From Clavulina sp. PMI_390 (Eukaryota; Basidiomycota; Agaricomycetes; Cantharellales; Hydnaceae), in contig WIDE01000067.1 of NCBI GenBank assembly GCA_015039315.1, positions 62,001 through 126,000 of the forward strand: DNA of 64,000 bases, read 5' to 3'. Every line of letters starts with the position of its first letter. The first letter of the stretch is position 1. The notes beneath the pieces were generated by a model. That model did no database searches, was not told where the DNA came from, and worked only from the letters and a program-made list of their open reading frames with translations. Below, piece by piece: positions 36,123 through 47,515 of the stretch. The translations under genes were made by a program, and so were the position numbers.

Positions 36123-39100
36123 TCAACCCAGATGTGGGGACTGGTAGGGCATTCCACCAAGAGGCGATGGTGCCATCTGCTGGCGATTCATCATCTGCGG
36201 TGTTCCCATCATGTGTGGGTGCTGCTGGTGGTCCATTACTGGCGAGGCTCCTGGCTGCATAATAGGTGAGCCCGAAACACCTCTCGGGTAATTTCGAGCC
36301 GCAGTCATCATTGGTGAGCCAATGGCAGCAGCATGTTGGATAACAGGGGACTGTGAGGGAGCTCCCATGGATTCTACACCAAGGAGCGAGCCTTGTCCAT
36401 GCGCAGCGAGAAACGCAGCCTTGTCCATTGGCGTTCCATGCCATTGGGGCTGCTGCGGTTGGGGCTGAGGCTGACGACCAGGAGGAAGCTTCAGCTGCAT
36501 GTTCGTTGTGGTGGGAATCCCGGCAGCTTGCATCGCCGCATTGACAGCATTTGGAGTCGGCATCGTAGGCGCAGCCCACATTTGACCCTGCATCGGCTGC
36601 TGCGGATGTGAGGGCTGTTGAGGTGGCATCATTCCAGGCGCAACCTTCATCCCACCATGCTGGGCGAGGTGTGCGTATTGCGGATGGCCTTGGGGGAGCA
36701 TCCCGTTTGGAACACCATTTGGATGAGGCCCTCCATGCCCATTTGCAGCATTGACAGAATTGATCTGTTGCATCATAATTTGCTTATACTGCAAGTGGGC
36801 CGGATGGTTGGGATTTGCTGCAGCAGCGAGGAACTGCATTTGCGCTGACGTAGGCTGGGCAGGCGCAGGTGCTGAAGGGACAGCGCCATTCGCCTGTGCA
36901 GCCTGATGCGCTAGCTGCTGTTGATAGACGTACTGCGGCATCGGGAAACCTGGGTTTGATTGCGGAGCGATGATTTGGTTCCCGTTTTGTTGCTGCGAGG
37001 GTGGGCGCGCAATGGCATGAGCGTGAGGTGGGCTCATTTCAGAAGTCGCAGCATTGTGCATCATGGATGGTGATGAGCGTGCGCCAGCGATGGCCGCGGC
37101 ACTCAGATGAGGGCTTGCACCGTTTTGAGCTCCGAGCCCAGGAGCGGGACCTCCATTTTGGACTGGGACCTGCTGAGCATATAACCGGGCTTGAGCTTGC
37201 TGCATCGCTTGCAGATGATTAAGTTGCTGCTGAGTGAGCGGGGTGGAAGGCTGAGGCATTCCGTTCATCGCAAGCTGCATCTGTCGTTGCTTGTGCTGTT
37301 GCATCAACTGGGAGATTCCCAGAGACTGCTGGCCCATTGCCTGGCCCGCAATAATGGGTTGTGGTCCAGTCATTTGCTCACCCAAGGACGGAGTCGATGG
37401 AGAGACTGAAGAAGAGGATGAAGCGGACGACGGTGGAGCAGGGTGATTGTTGGTCAAAGGGGTAGAGGGGCGTGCTGCGAACGCAGCATCCAAGCTGTCA
37501 GCAGCAGAAGACTGAGTTGAACCTGAGGACGAGCGGGGTGGCTCTGCGGGAGTGGGTAGCGCATTGGGAGGGGGGACAGAGCGAGGGGGAAGATTGGAGT
37601 TGGGGATAGAAGTTGGATTGGGGTTGGGGGGAGCGCCTGGTGTATTGGATGACCCTGTAGGTGGTGGTGCTGGAGGGTCTTCACCGCCAGCGGCAGCCTT
37701 TGCCTGTGCAAGTGCAGCACGTGCCTTCTCCTCTTGGGCCATCGCAGCACGCTTCTCCGTAATCTGAGCGATCCACTGATTGCGCTGAACGATAAGAGGT
37801 CGCAGAGCCTGGGTCTGTACTTCGTTGATCTTAGTGTTGACGCGTACGAGGTGCGAATCATCGCCTCTAAGCATGTAAAAGTCCTTCACGCTGTAAGTGT
37901 TCACCCGAGTAGCCAGGTACCTAAGATGTCCGGTTTGTTGAGTTATGCGAGCTACCGAGTAAAAAGTCCAGCAATGCACTTACCGCTCATCGTAATCGTC
38001 CACGACAACACGATGCTCCTCATCGGCCACCGAATAGTCGTCATCGTATCTCGCACGCTCCTCCAGAATCCGTATTTGTTCCTCATCAAGCTCTTCCCTT
38101 GCCTGGAATGGTGGGCGACTGGAGGTACGAGGGAATACCAAGTCATCCGGAACAACGAAGTCGTCCCGAGACTTCAGGTCCTTGTACGACAGAGACTTGA
38201 GGTCAGCTGGCTTGAACGGAGGTACCCTCGGAGAACCACGGTACGCTCGGCTATAGCGACGATCGAGATGAACGATGCCACCACGCCCAGCTCGAACTCG
38301 GAGAGCAACAGCTGGAGAAGGATGGCTGATGCTGGTTTCGGACGATTTTGTGCGAAGGGAATCAACAGGATGAAAGTCTGCATTGGAAGGCGAGCCGGAG
38401 GGTAGATCGGCTCGAAGCTGAGGACCGAAGCAGATCAGACAAGAAATCAGATCAATGGCACATAAAATCACGTACGTCAAGACCATTCTCCCATCCAGAT
38501 TTCCGTCGCTCTTCACACATGCGATCGACTTCCAATTGGATGGATGCAGCCTCGCGAAGGGGATTGATGAGGGGAACGGTGATTTCAGGCACCAGAACTG
38601 GCGTCATGGCAGAAGCGAGCTCTACACCGTCTCGGAGCTTGCGGGAGATTTTGACGACGTTGCTGAGGAGTCAACCATATGTTAGTATGGACGAGTAGGG
38701 TAGACGCATAGAACCAGCTCATACCTAGATGTGTCAAGACGGGGCCGTTTTGGTACGCGTTCAGGCTCAATCAGAAGTGTATCGTCCTGAGGCGTCCCGA
38801 TTTGTGGGTACTTCCTCTTCTGCTCATACAACCTCATCCGGGATTCGAAAACATTTAGGCTTTCTCTCGCCAATGCAGTCTTCATCTCTTCACGGGTTGA
38901 GGTCTGGTCGGAGAGAGCGACGACATGACTGAGCTCGAGCTTGAGCTTCAGGAGCTTGTCCACAGGCGGCTGTTCAGATCGCCGAGTCTTTCGGGCGGTT
39001 TTGACTTCTCGGGGTCTGAAGCAACCGAAAGGATCGGAGTCTTCAACTGTCGCCTGGAAAGTATAAGGTAACCGCGTGAATGATATGCATTATCTGAGAG

Positions 39101-40218
39101 GGACTTTGTGACCTACAGGAATTAAGAGTTGAGGAATAATCTTCTTGCCTTTCCGCCGCGCCTTTCGCTCACTCCACCAAGGATGAATGGCTCGAGACAG
39201 GCGGACGAGAAGGACAGGGTCCCGGCACGAATCTGGGATTTGCATTGAAGCCCAGGCAGACGGACGGACGGCTTCTGCAAAAGAGTTCTCGAATTCGGCA
39301 GCGGCAGGCATTTTGCTCACATCCTGTCAGAGAGAAAATATTCGGCATGAGCCCGCCGGGTAGAGAGGAGAAGGGAACGTACCACTTCAAGGTAGGGATA
39401 CATATCATCAGTGAATTTCTCGAACAATGCCATCGTCATCTCGAACTCGTCTTCGGAGATAACAAAGGATGGCACCGGAACAGCTGGAGCGCCTTTCTTG
39501 CCGAGTCGCGCGCCAGTAGCGCTAGTGCCTTCACCCTTCACGGCAGCATTGTGCGCTCGTAACCACGCATCGTCCTTCTCGTCCATATCGTACGAATATC
39601 CCTTGGACGGGAATCCGGCGATACTTTGCTCGACCGCATCGGATGATTGGACGAATGCGTGTGGGTCGTGCCACTGATTGGCAGGATAATCCTCCTCCCA
39701 ATTCTCGACAGACGCGGTTGCATTTGGGATAGGAATGGCGATTTGGACATTGGATGAGGATGATGACGCCACTGAACCAGATTCAAATTGGCGTCTTGTG
39801 GCGGCGAGAGCTGGAGAAAAGATATGAAGAATTAGCCCAACAGTCTTATCTAGTCCATTATTGACAGCGAATGGTGGGCTTGCCTTGAACAAGGTGTTCT
39901 TCCTATGATATCATTGGAACCGGGGGGTGCCGACAAAGAGACGGCAGATGCCGGAAAAAAGGGGCGTTGACGACGTGGCGCGGCGATGAGCTCAAGATCG
40001 ACGGCCGCAACGATAGGCAGGAGTGTCGAGTAGTAGCGTACCTTCGCATCCTCATGTTCCACACCAGTAGAGTCGATATCAAGGGACTTGTGTTTGTTGG
40101 TGTCTTCATCAAGTCCGACCACATCTGAGTCGATCGGTGGAACACCCCTCAAAACCTCAAGGCGAGTCCTGGTCTGCAAAGGCTTACGCCTTACTGTTTG
40201 AACCTTATCAGGTCGCAT
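36123..40218 (-). CDS. EPL1: Enhancer of polycomb-like protein Epl1 (NuA4 histone acetyltransferase subunit)
   Basis: Eight exons (40218-40042, 39902-39884, 39810-39383, 39323-39117, 39053-38725, 38662-38476, 38417-37984, 37920-36123) give about 1192 residues. The EPcA region is clear: TRTRLEVLRG, STGVEHEDAK then EEHLVQALAATRRQ, PIPNATASVENWEEDYP, YSYDMDEKDDAWL, VISEDEFEMTMALFEKFTDD, and DPFGCFRPREVKTARKTRRSD. In the family this segment holds Esa1 and Yng2 in the piccolo NuA4 module and contacts nucleosomes. The C-terminal half is rich in Gln, Pro, His, Met and Asn (LMQQHKQRQMQLAMNGM, QQQLNHLQAMQQAQ). Exon 2 is a 19-nt microexon whose downstream intron (39811-39883) starts with GC (AAG|GCAAGC). 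Including it restores the conserved reading between HEDAK and ALAATRRQ. Confidence 0.93.
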
Positions 40219-42329
40219 AGTGAAAAACGTGCAGAGACGATTTGGGCGCTTAACCACGAAAAGTGGTTAGCGTGGTGGGAGCACGTGACAGGAAGAGTTG
40301 GGTTTGGACTAAATACAAGGGGCACTGCTAAATAAGTCGAAAGTACAAAAGCTAGAGATACGAAAGGGGAATAGGATAGGGATGTAGGGCATGAAGAATG
40401 AAGCGTCGCCCTGAATCCTGCGTTGCTGGATGTTGTTTGCATCGGCGTAAATAAGCGGCCGGAGGCAAAGGATGCTCGGTAATTTGCAAGTCAAGCTCCT
40501 CAGAAACACCGAATCGAGTTGATAGAGAGTGTGAAGGATGGAATGGGAGTGAGGATAAGAGCAAGGGAAGTGAGAAAAGTTTGCCACAGGGCTGCGGGCA
40601 CGGCCAACAACGTGGTAGGACCCAGGCGTCCGCACTAGGCAGAAAATGATGGCGTGCGCCAGAAGCTGGGCTAGAAGTATAGGGGGAGAGTAGAATCAAA
40701 CGTGGAAGGCGCCAAATGCTGTGGATCACAACACGTTGCAGTGCCATGGGAATCAATGGGGCAGTGAGATGACGCAAAAAGTTGGGAATGACTAGAGACA
40801 TGCAAGAAAGATGGAGAAAGAGACTGTCTGTAGTTGGGCAGCCAGAGGAGAAGGATGGAGAAAAGGAGAGGGGGGAAGTTTTTCAAACCCTGTGAGTCGC
40901 CAAGGGCATGCAGGGTAGGGTTCCAGACGACTTCACCGCCTCGGATCCAGTAGGTAGCTAGAGAAGGAGGGTCATGAATGTTTTTATTCATGGCTAGGTG
41001 AGTCGGCTAGCATGATCCAGGACACGTTGAAGTGACGCATGCTGGCGAGAGAAGAGGGTGAGGAAGAGCGGTCGGAGGAATTCGTGTCACCGTCACAGCC
41101 TCTGTCACCAGCCCTGTTCCTCATAGGGTGGCCCCCACAATATTGCTATGCTGTCATCCGCAAAGCTCCTCAAAACATCATATAGAGACTTAAGTTATCC
41201 CTTGCTCGCAAGGGCAGGTTGGTAACTTGCTATTATTTGCCTTTGTGGAGTGCTAGCGTGCTATTTGTGCTATTTGCATCGATCCAGAAGCTTGGGGTGT
41301 AACCTGGTTCTTTCCTTCTCCAATTGTGGTGCTGCAGCATTTCCATTAGCAACTGGGCTCGTCCCTAACGCATGACCTCATGCGGTCCTTCTCAGGCCAC
41401 GCGGTGCCTGGCTAGTTCCCAGTCATGCTACAACCAACTGAGACTTGACGGCTTATGATTCGAACTCTAGTGCCTTTTCGGACCTGGTTATAGATATCAA
41501 TATAAGAGACATCTTGAGAATCTCATCTTGGAGAGTTGTCAGGATGACGCAGATATGTCCTATCTCAGACCGCCTGTCCTCGACTCTCAACAGCCTTCCA
41601 TACGTTCTTCAACTTCGTTGTCAGATGCTATACACCTCTTTCTCAACTTCTTGACGTCCTGCACGCTATCAATAAACATTACACACAAGTCTTCAAGCTC
41701 TAAGCTGGGAGAGCTGTCAAAACAGAGTCTTCGGTCGTAACTCGACAGGTAGCCAATATCTCTCCACTGTTGCCAAGGTCATGATGTCATCTCTTACTCC
41801 TTGTGTTGTCGTTGACAGTGACATCCATTCTCCATACTATCCCGCGGGCGTGGAGCTACCCGTCACGGTTCCGTTTCGAATGCTATCTTCGAAAGCGCAT
41901 TGCCTTTTGGTCGCCGACATGAACATACCCAGGAGGTGTGGACATTTATGAGCCTGGGGCTATGTCTTCCAGCCTTCACATGTGTTGTGTGACTGTTGCG
42001 TTCAAGTCACTTCCACAAGAGCCGCACTGCCTCGCCGCAGAATTCCGATTTGCGCGTTTCATGACGTTTCCGTGTCCGTGACGACGCTGTGGTATTTATT
42101 CAAGTGAGTCAAAGCATCTCATATAATTCTATTCGCAGAACTCTTCCAGACCGGCTACCTACTGCCTCTAATTCATGATCCAGACCGAGGATCTATTGTG
42201 CTGAGAACCATCTATGCGATGATCATGACGAAGAATATCAATCATTAGCGCGCTGGCCATGCATCAGAGTTCTCACATGTATAGGTCTCCTTCAAAGCCA
42301 CAACAGCCTCCTTGGTCGGCGCCGGCCGA

Positions 42330-42760
42330 TGGTGGTGGCGAACGCCTGGGTGGGACAGTCAGCCGCTAGCGCATCGTCATCGATCGATCGCTTGAAGATA
42401 ATTCTGATTTTTGATGCTTCGGAACCCATCGCATGGGGTTCTGTCGTTTTTCAGGCGACAACTTTGTGGTCGAAAGACACCGTTGTAACATCCGTTCATC
42501 TGAGCACGGGTAGTTCGTATGGATCTATTGAGTGTGAGGCAAGTTCCTCTCGGGCGCCTTCACTCCGACGCAGAGAACTATAACGACGACTCGGGGTGTG
42601 TCGGCCGCGGTCTCAGCCACCATGTCAAGCTCTCTTAACGTTTGGATCGCACCCCTCAGCCCCAGAGTCAACATCCAAGCCTCAGCTTCGCCGTCGGCGC
42701 CGATCATCTCCTATCTTCTGAACCCGCCTTTGAGTGACTTGGCTCCGGATCAATGATGAC
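42330..42760 (+). mobile_element. Possible decayed retroelement fragment (RNase H-like region)
   Basis: A plus-strand frame reads IILIFDASEPIAWGSVVFQ, which resembles the first acidic motif of retroelement RNase H (typically DAS...WGAVL). A shifted frame further on reads TTTRGVSAAVSA...SLNVWI, reminiscent of the later DN.GV..A motif. Frames are broken and no reverse transcriptase core was found. The similarity is weak and rests on short motifs. Confidence 0.25.
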
Positions 42761-45700
42761 CACCAAGAAGGCTGTACTTCTTTTGTTAGCCTTCTCGTCT
42801 TCTGTTTCTCGCGCGCGCGGATAGACGGGCGCATCCATGTCCGCACGCGCGTGAAACCTCGAAGCTCCAAGCCCGGGTGTCGAGGCTTGACATGACTATA
42901 CTTTACTCCATACGCCAGCGCTACCCATATCACTCCGACGCGAGCACCGTTGATGGTGATGTGGTGATGTTCGCAGTGTGTTGTTAGTCGCCACTTAGCT
43001 TGAAAGGCCTAGACCATCATTCCGGCCTCACAAACAGTATCATGGACAATTTGATGCCAACGCGGTTTCATTACGGTGCCTACGCGAGCTGGTATGATTG
43101 CACAGCTCAACAGCAAGAGAGCCTTTTCGGGCTCGGGCTTACTAGAGACTTGTGACTTGGCTGTCAAGCCGTCAAGCGCACAGAGAGAGGCGTCATAAGT
43201 GGGACTGATTCCGTCTCCATACGTCCATGTGCTTGTAGTTTCCAGGCTTCGGAATTGTACTGCTTTCAAGAATCTAGGTACATGCAACTCTTGCTCTAAA
43301 CGGAAAAAAGTGGTGCTGGCGACAGGTTTTTTCGGCCTGCAGGAACGCCATCAAGCCACCCGCCCCTCAGAAGCAATGGTTTCGTTAACGACTACTCACG
43401 ATCGGACAATTCTCGTACCACTCTAGAATATAAGCTAGATTATTCTTGGCGCAACACGTTACTGGGGGTCCCTTTTCCATCGACAACGTCATGGGTAATG
43501 AATGAATCATAGACCGTGAGCTGATGTGTATGCGAGCATCCAGCGAAGCGAAGCGATCGGTCCATCTCGCGGATATGGACGTGGACATATTTTTGAGGAT
43601 GTCCGTCTAGATCTATCCATATGCATCTCGCACAATAGTAACCGCCACACTTTGTGAATCGTCAATACATTACGAAACTCGAGGTCAGTGGGAGATAGCT
43701 AGCCAGCCTTTTTTTGCGATAATGAGGGAAAATCTGCCACCCCGAGATGACGGGACAGTTCTGTTGTTTGGGACAAATTCCCCGGACACCCCTTTCCTTT
43801 TTAGGCCGCGCGAACATTCATCTGGAAGTGTCGCTCCCATCTATTCACCGGCGGGGGAGACGGATGCAATATATTCTGGCATGTGCATGCCCGAATGCTC
43901 GTTCCTTTGGGTAACAGACCTACTATATCTGGATGGGAGGGGTAAATACAAAAAGTCGATCGCCCTTGATGATATGGCAGCAAGTAGATATATTGCAAGG
44001 GGGGCTGGTATCGGCGTGGCTGGCGATCGCGAACAGGGTGAAGTGAGTGACGCGCTCATGAAGATCATTTGACTGCTTGTTCAAGTTATAGTAGCCTACT
44101 CAAGTGGCTGGCTTACATAGTGTCGTGGGGATCCTTTTGACTCTATGTCGCCATAACGGAACCGTATTTGAAAGTTTCTCCTGTAAATCCAATCGAGTCG
44201 ATGCACCATAGGCCATAGCAAAAGAGGCGAGCCGAGTTGGCCCGCCTGGCTATACACTTCAACAGCAGGGACTGAGTCACAGAAGCTAGTTCAAACCATT
44301 GTCTCTCATTGCCTTTTTTATATTTCTGGGAATTCAAGGTGCAGATACGTTACCGTAGGCAAATTCTCGGTGTCCGCATGCCCGCTGCTGGTAAGTAAGT
44401 AGAACTAATTATTTGCTTCCACTCTTTTTTTGCAAAGGCTGAATGATCGGCACCGGTCCCCGTTCCCGGTGCAGTGGCTCCGGGTGCACGATATAGCAAC
44501 GAAGCGCTCAATGAACGAGCATACAAGCAAATCGAGCACTCTTTACTCACTCCAAAAAAGCGAGTGAGGGGGCGCCCCTCACGCGTGCAAGTGGAGTCCA
44601 ATTAGTACAATTCGGTAATCACAGAGCCTCAGATTTTCTCTTTCTCTCCATTTTCTATTTCTATAGTGAGCGTCCCGAGCTCGAGAAGCCTTTTTTCTGG
44701 GTCCCCACTGTCGGTTCAGGGATTTCCTTATACATAGGTCTGACGATCGAGCCGAATCGAATCGAAAAAAGCGCATGACGCACACGCCCTTGCACAACGT
44801 ATACATTTGATTGATTGATTGATCGTGAAAAGGAAAGAGAAGAGAGAGACTCACTCTGTCTTCTTTTTTCCTTGCTGCTCACCGAGTTGCATAGCCTGAA
44901 CCGAACCCGTGCCTCAATCGTGTACACAATTCAGAAAGCAGTTTGGAAAGCCGGAGAGAACGAAGGGGGTCTTTTCAACCGCGCAATTCGATGCTCGCTA
45001 ATGAGGGCTATAAAAAAAGGTCTCCCTCGAGGAGGGGTTCGGATAGAGATTAGGGTTCCAGGGGCTTGGGGAGGGGAAAGGGGAGGTGGGGAGAAAGGAG
45101 GCACTTTCAATCGAGATTTCATTGTGCCACCAACCCACTACACTACCCACCCTAACCCAATTGACATGACATGAACAGAGCACGCCGCCGCCAGGCTCTC
45201 CTGGTTACTAGCATCGCAACGTGTGCCGTACACGATCCCGATGAGTGTGTGTGCGCCTAACGTGGTGGGATTGAAACGCTCTTCTTCGGAGGACGATCGC
45301 CTTTCGCTAAAGTGAAAGGAAGGGGGCATTGGCCCGTATTCCGTAGCCGGTAACAACACGGCTCCTCCTGTGCGTTGCACGAGGGGTGGGCGTGGGACAG
45401 ACGTGATTGAGTGACCAGGAATGCTGGGTTGGGCAAAGAAGCGGATACTCCGTCACAAGAGCAGGGATGGAGGAGGGGGAACCGAAGATCTTCTCGGAAA
45501 AATCGGCTCATCACGGCTAGCTGAGAGCCTCACACTTCTCTCTCCATTTTATGTATGTATCTTTCTCTCAGACAGAGGGAGCTCTCGATCTGATGTTAAA
45601 TTTTTTCGTTGTTTGCAAATCCCGATTCCATTCTCACTCTGGATCGTCTCTCGTCGACCGTAGCTCTGCCCGGCATACACGCAGGGCGGGCAGGGATAGA

Positions 45701-46342
45701 CGGGCAAAAGACCACGTCGAAGTCGCGTGAACTTAATGATTGGCCTCGTTAGTAGCAGACGCTGGGAGGGAGATCTTGCGAGCGCGCGGAAGGAAGACGA
45801 GGAACCAGCGAGCGGCCGACCGGTGGCGGATTGACTGCATTGACACTGGTGCGATCGAAGTGAGCTACCTCTCTTGTTGTACCGCATATTTTTCTTTCAC
45901 AGTTGCAAGCAATAGTGTAGTCAAGCCAACGGGATAGGGAGGTGGAGGACTAGCGGCTTCAGCGTTTGTTCCCAGCGATCTGGGTTGGATGTGTTGCGTG
46001 CGCCGCAATGTAGCACGGGAGAGGGCAAGCACAGAACATAGAGGGAAAGTGTGGGGCTTCGCAAGCTTAAACCTGCCACGATCAGATGTCCGCGTCCTCT
46101 GTATCAGAACGGCAATTTCGGCGAAACGTTGGCCGTTGGACAATCATCCGTGTCGCCACCAAATGAGATACATCCAGGGCTGGGGAAGATGAGGATTCGC
46201 AGCTTCATCTGAGACTAGACGGGGACGGATATTGTGCTGCAGAGGGCGGGAGAATTCATGATGGTCAGGCGAGTGCGGAAGGACCAGAAAAAAAAGCGGC
46301 GTCGTGCCCTCCTCCTAGTTGACAGAGCTGTGTGTTTTGTTA

Positions 46343-46368
46343 ATGTGCATGCGCATGCGCATGCACAT
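46343..46368. repeat. 26-bp perfect palindrome of alternating purine and pyrimidine
   Basis: The sequence is a perfect inverted repeat without spacer, built from ATGC/GCGC alternation, so it could form a cruciform or left-handed DNA. It lies about 1.15 kb upstream of the Zn2Cys6 gene. Confidence 0.7.
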
Positions 46369-47515
46369 GCCAATGACAAGATTAGGGGTACTAGCTCTTG
46401 TTAGTGATAGAGCAACGCAATAATTGAACAACATGGTAGCGGGGCGGGCGGGTGGATCGGATATGAGGTAGTTGGGGGGGAGGGGGGTAGGTGGATATGG
46501 AGGGAATGGGAGAACTACTATGCGCGTAGCCGTACTAGTAACTATACTTGCGAATACTGACTTGCATGTTCGGGTGCCGCCCTGGACGGAGATATGTGCC
46601 ATGCAAAAAGATTAGAAGGTGACAATACTTTACATCAAGTAAGTGCGCCACTACGCGAGCAAGGCAGCCCTGGATAAGGGTAAAGCCTGGCATTCATGTT
46701 CGGTGTGACGGAAGTAATGTTAATATCCTAATATGTTAACATGGGGGATTATTACTAAATGGGTGCATGTGGCCGTGACGCGGGGGCGATTACGCAAGGG
46801 AAAGAAGGCAAGCAGATGAGATGAGAGGCGCCCTTTGCAGCTTGTGCTGGCCGGAAGCGGAAGTAAAGTAAGCAATTGCAGGCAGGTGCGATCATCTCCA
46901 GCCCAAAGCAAGAAGACCACGCAACCCCCGTCCCCATCGATAGATCGCGCGCCCCCCTGCCCTGTCCCCTTCTGCTCCCGCCCTCCACCCTGATCAGTCG
47001 CGGCTGGCCAACACCCGCGTCGTCGGCGTCGGGACATCGCGGACCACTCGAGCCCAGAAAGCGGAGCTGAGCTGATTTCTTTCCACGCTGCATATTACAA
47101 TCCGTGGAAAGTTCACAAGGTACCACCAGTGAGAAGAAAGTTGGGCGGTACGCAAAAGAGGCTCACCCACCTGGCATTATTGCGCCTTTGCTATTGCTAT
47201 TAGCCCCAGGACTGATAGTATTACTATTAGCCCCTGCTATTGTGTACTGATCGCACCGTGGGGAATCGTGGTAGACGTGCGCCCAAGGGCTGCCATCTCT
47301 CGTTCCCGTTTCTGCCTTCTGCCTCCTCCACCTCTCTGCCTTGCGACAGACGGCGCTGACGTCTGCTGAAGCGTTCGATTGCTCTGGAATTGCCACTCGG
47401 GGAGATCTAATCTCATCTCCGACTGGGCGCGTTCCGTATTAAGCATAAGGGGCCCTCTCTCAGCAAAGTAGCCGTCAACTACTACTCACTAGTCCACCAG
47501 GGCTTGGTCGCCGGT

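Larger units (their letters stand above)
40219..47515. other. 7.3-kb region without a supported intact gene
   Basis: Only short, unrelated open frames occur. The left edge is Epl1 promoter and the right 2 kb, CT- and GA-rich, is probably the upstream region and leader of the Zn2Cys6 gene. Inside are a possible decayed retroelement piece (42,330-42,760), a short TGAT tetranucleotide run (about 44,806-44,823) and a 26-bp palindrome (46,343-46,368). I found no tRNA or other RNA gene by eye. Confidence 0.5.

Noticed and set aside
41400..41470. Minus-strand stretch with ctcagttggttgtagcat and ttcgaatc resembling tRNA A and B boxes
   Set aside because: No acceptor stem or anticodon arm can be folded around these motifs; spacing and pairing do not fit a tRNA.
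43722..44072. Plus-strand 116-codon open frame in the gene desert
   Set aside because: No family resemblance and no supporting neighbours or splice signals; length is within chance for this composition.
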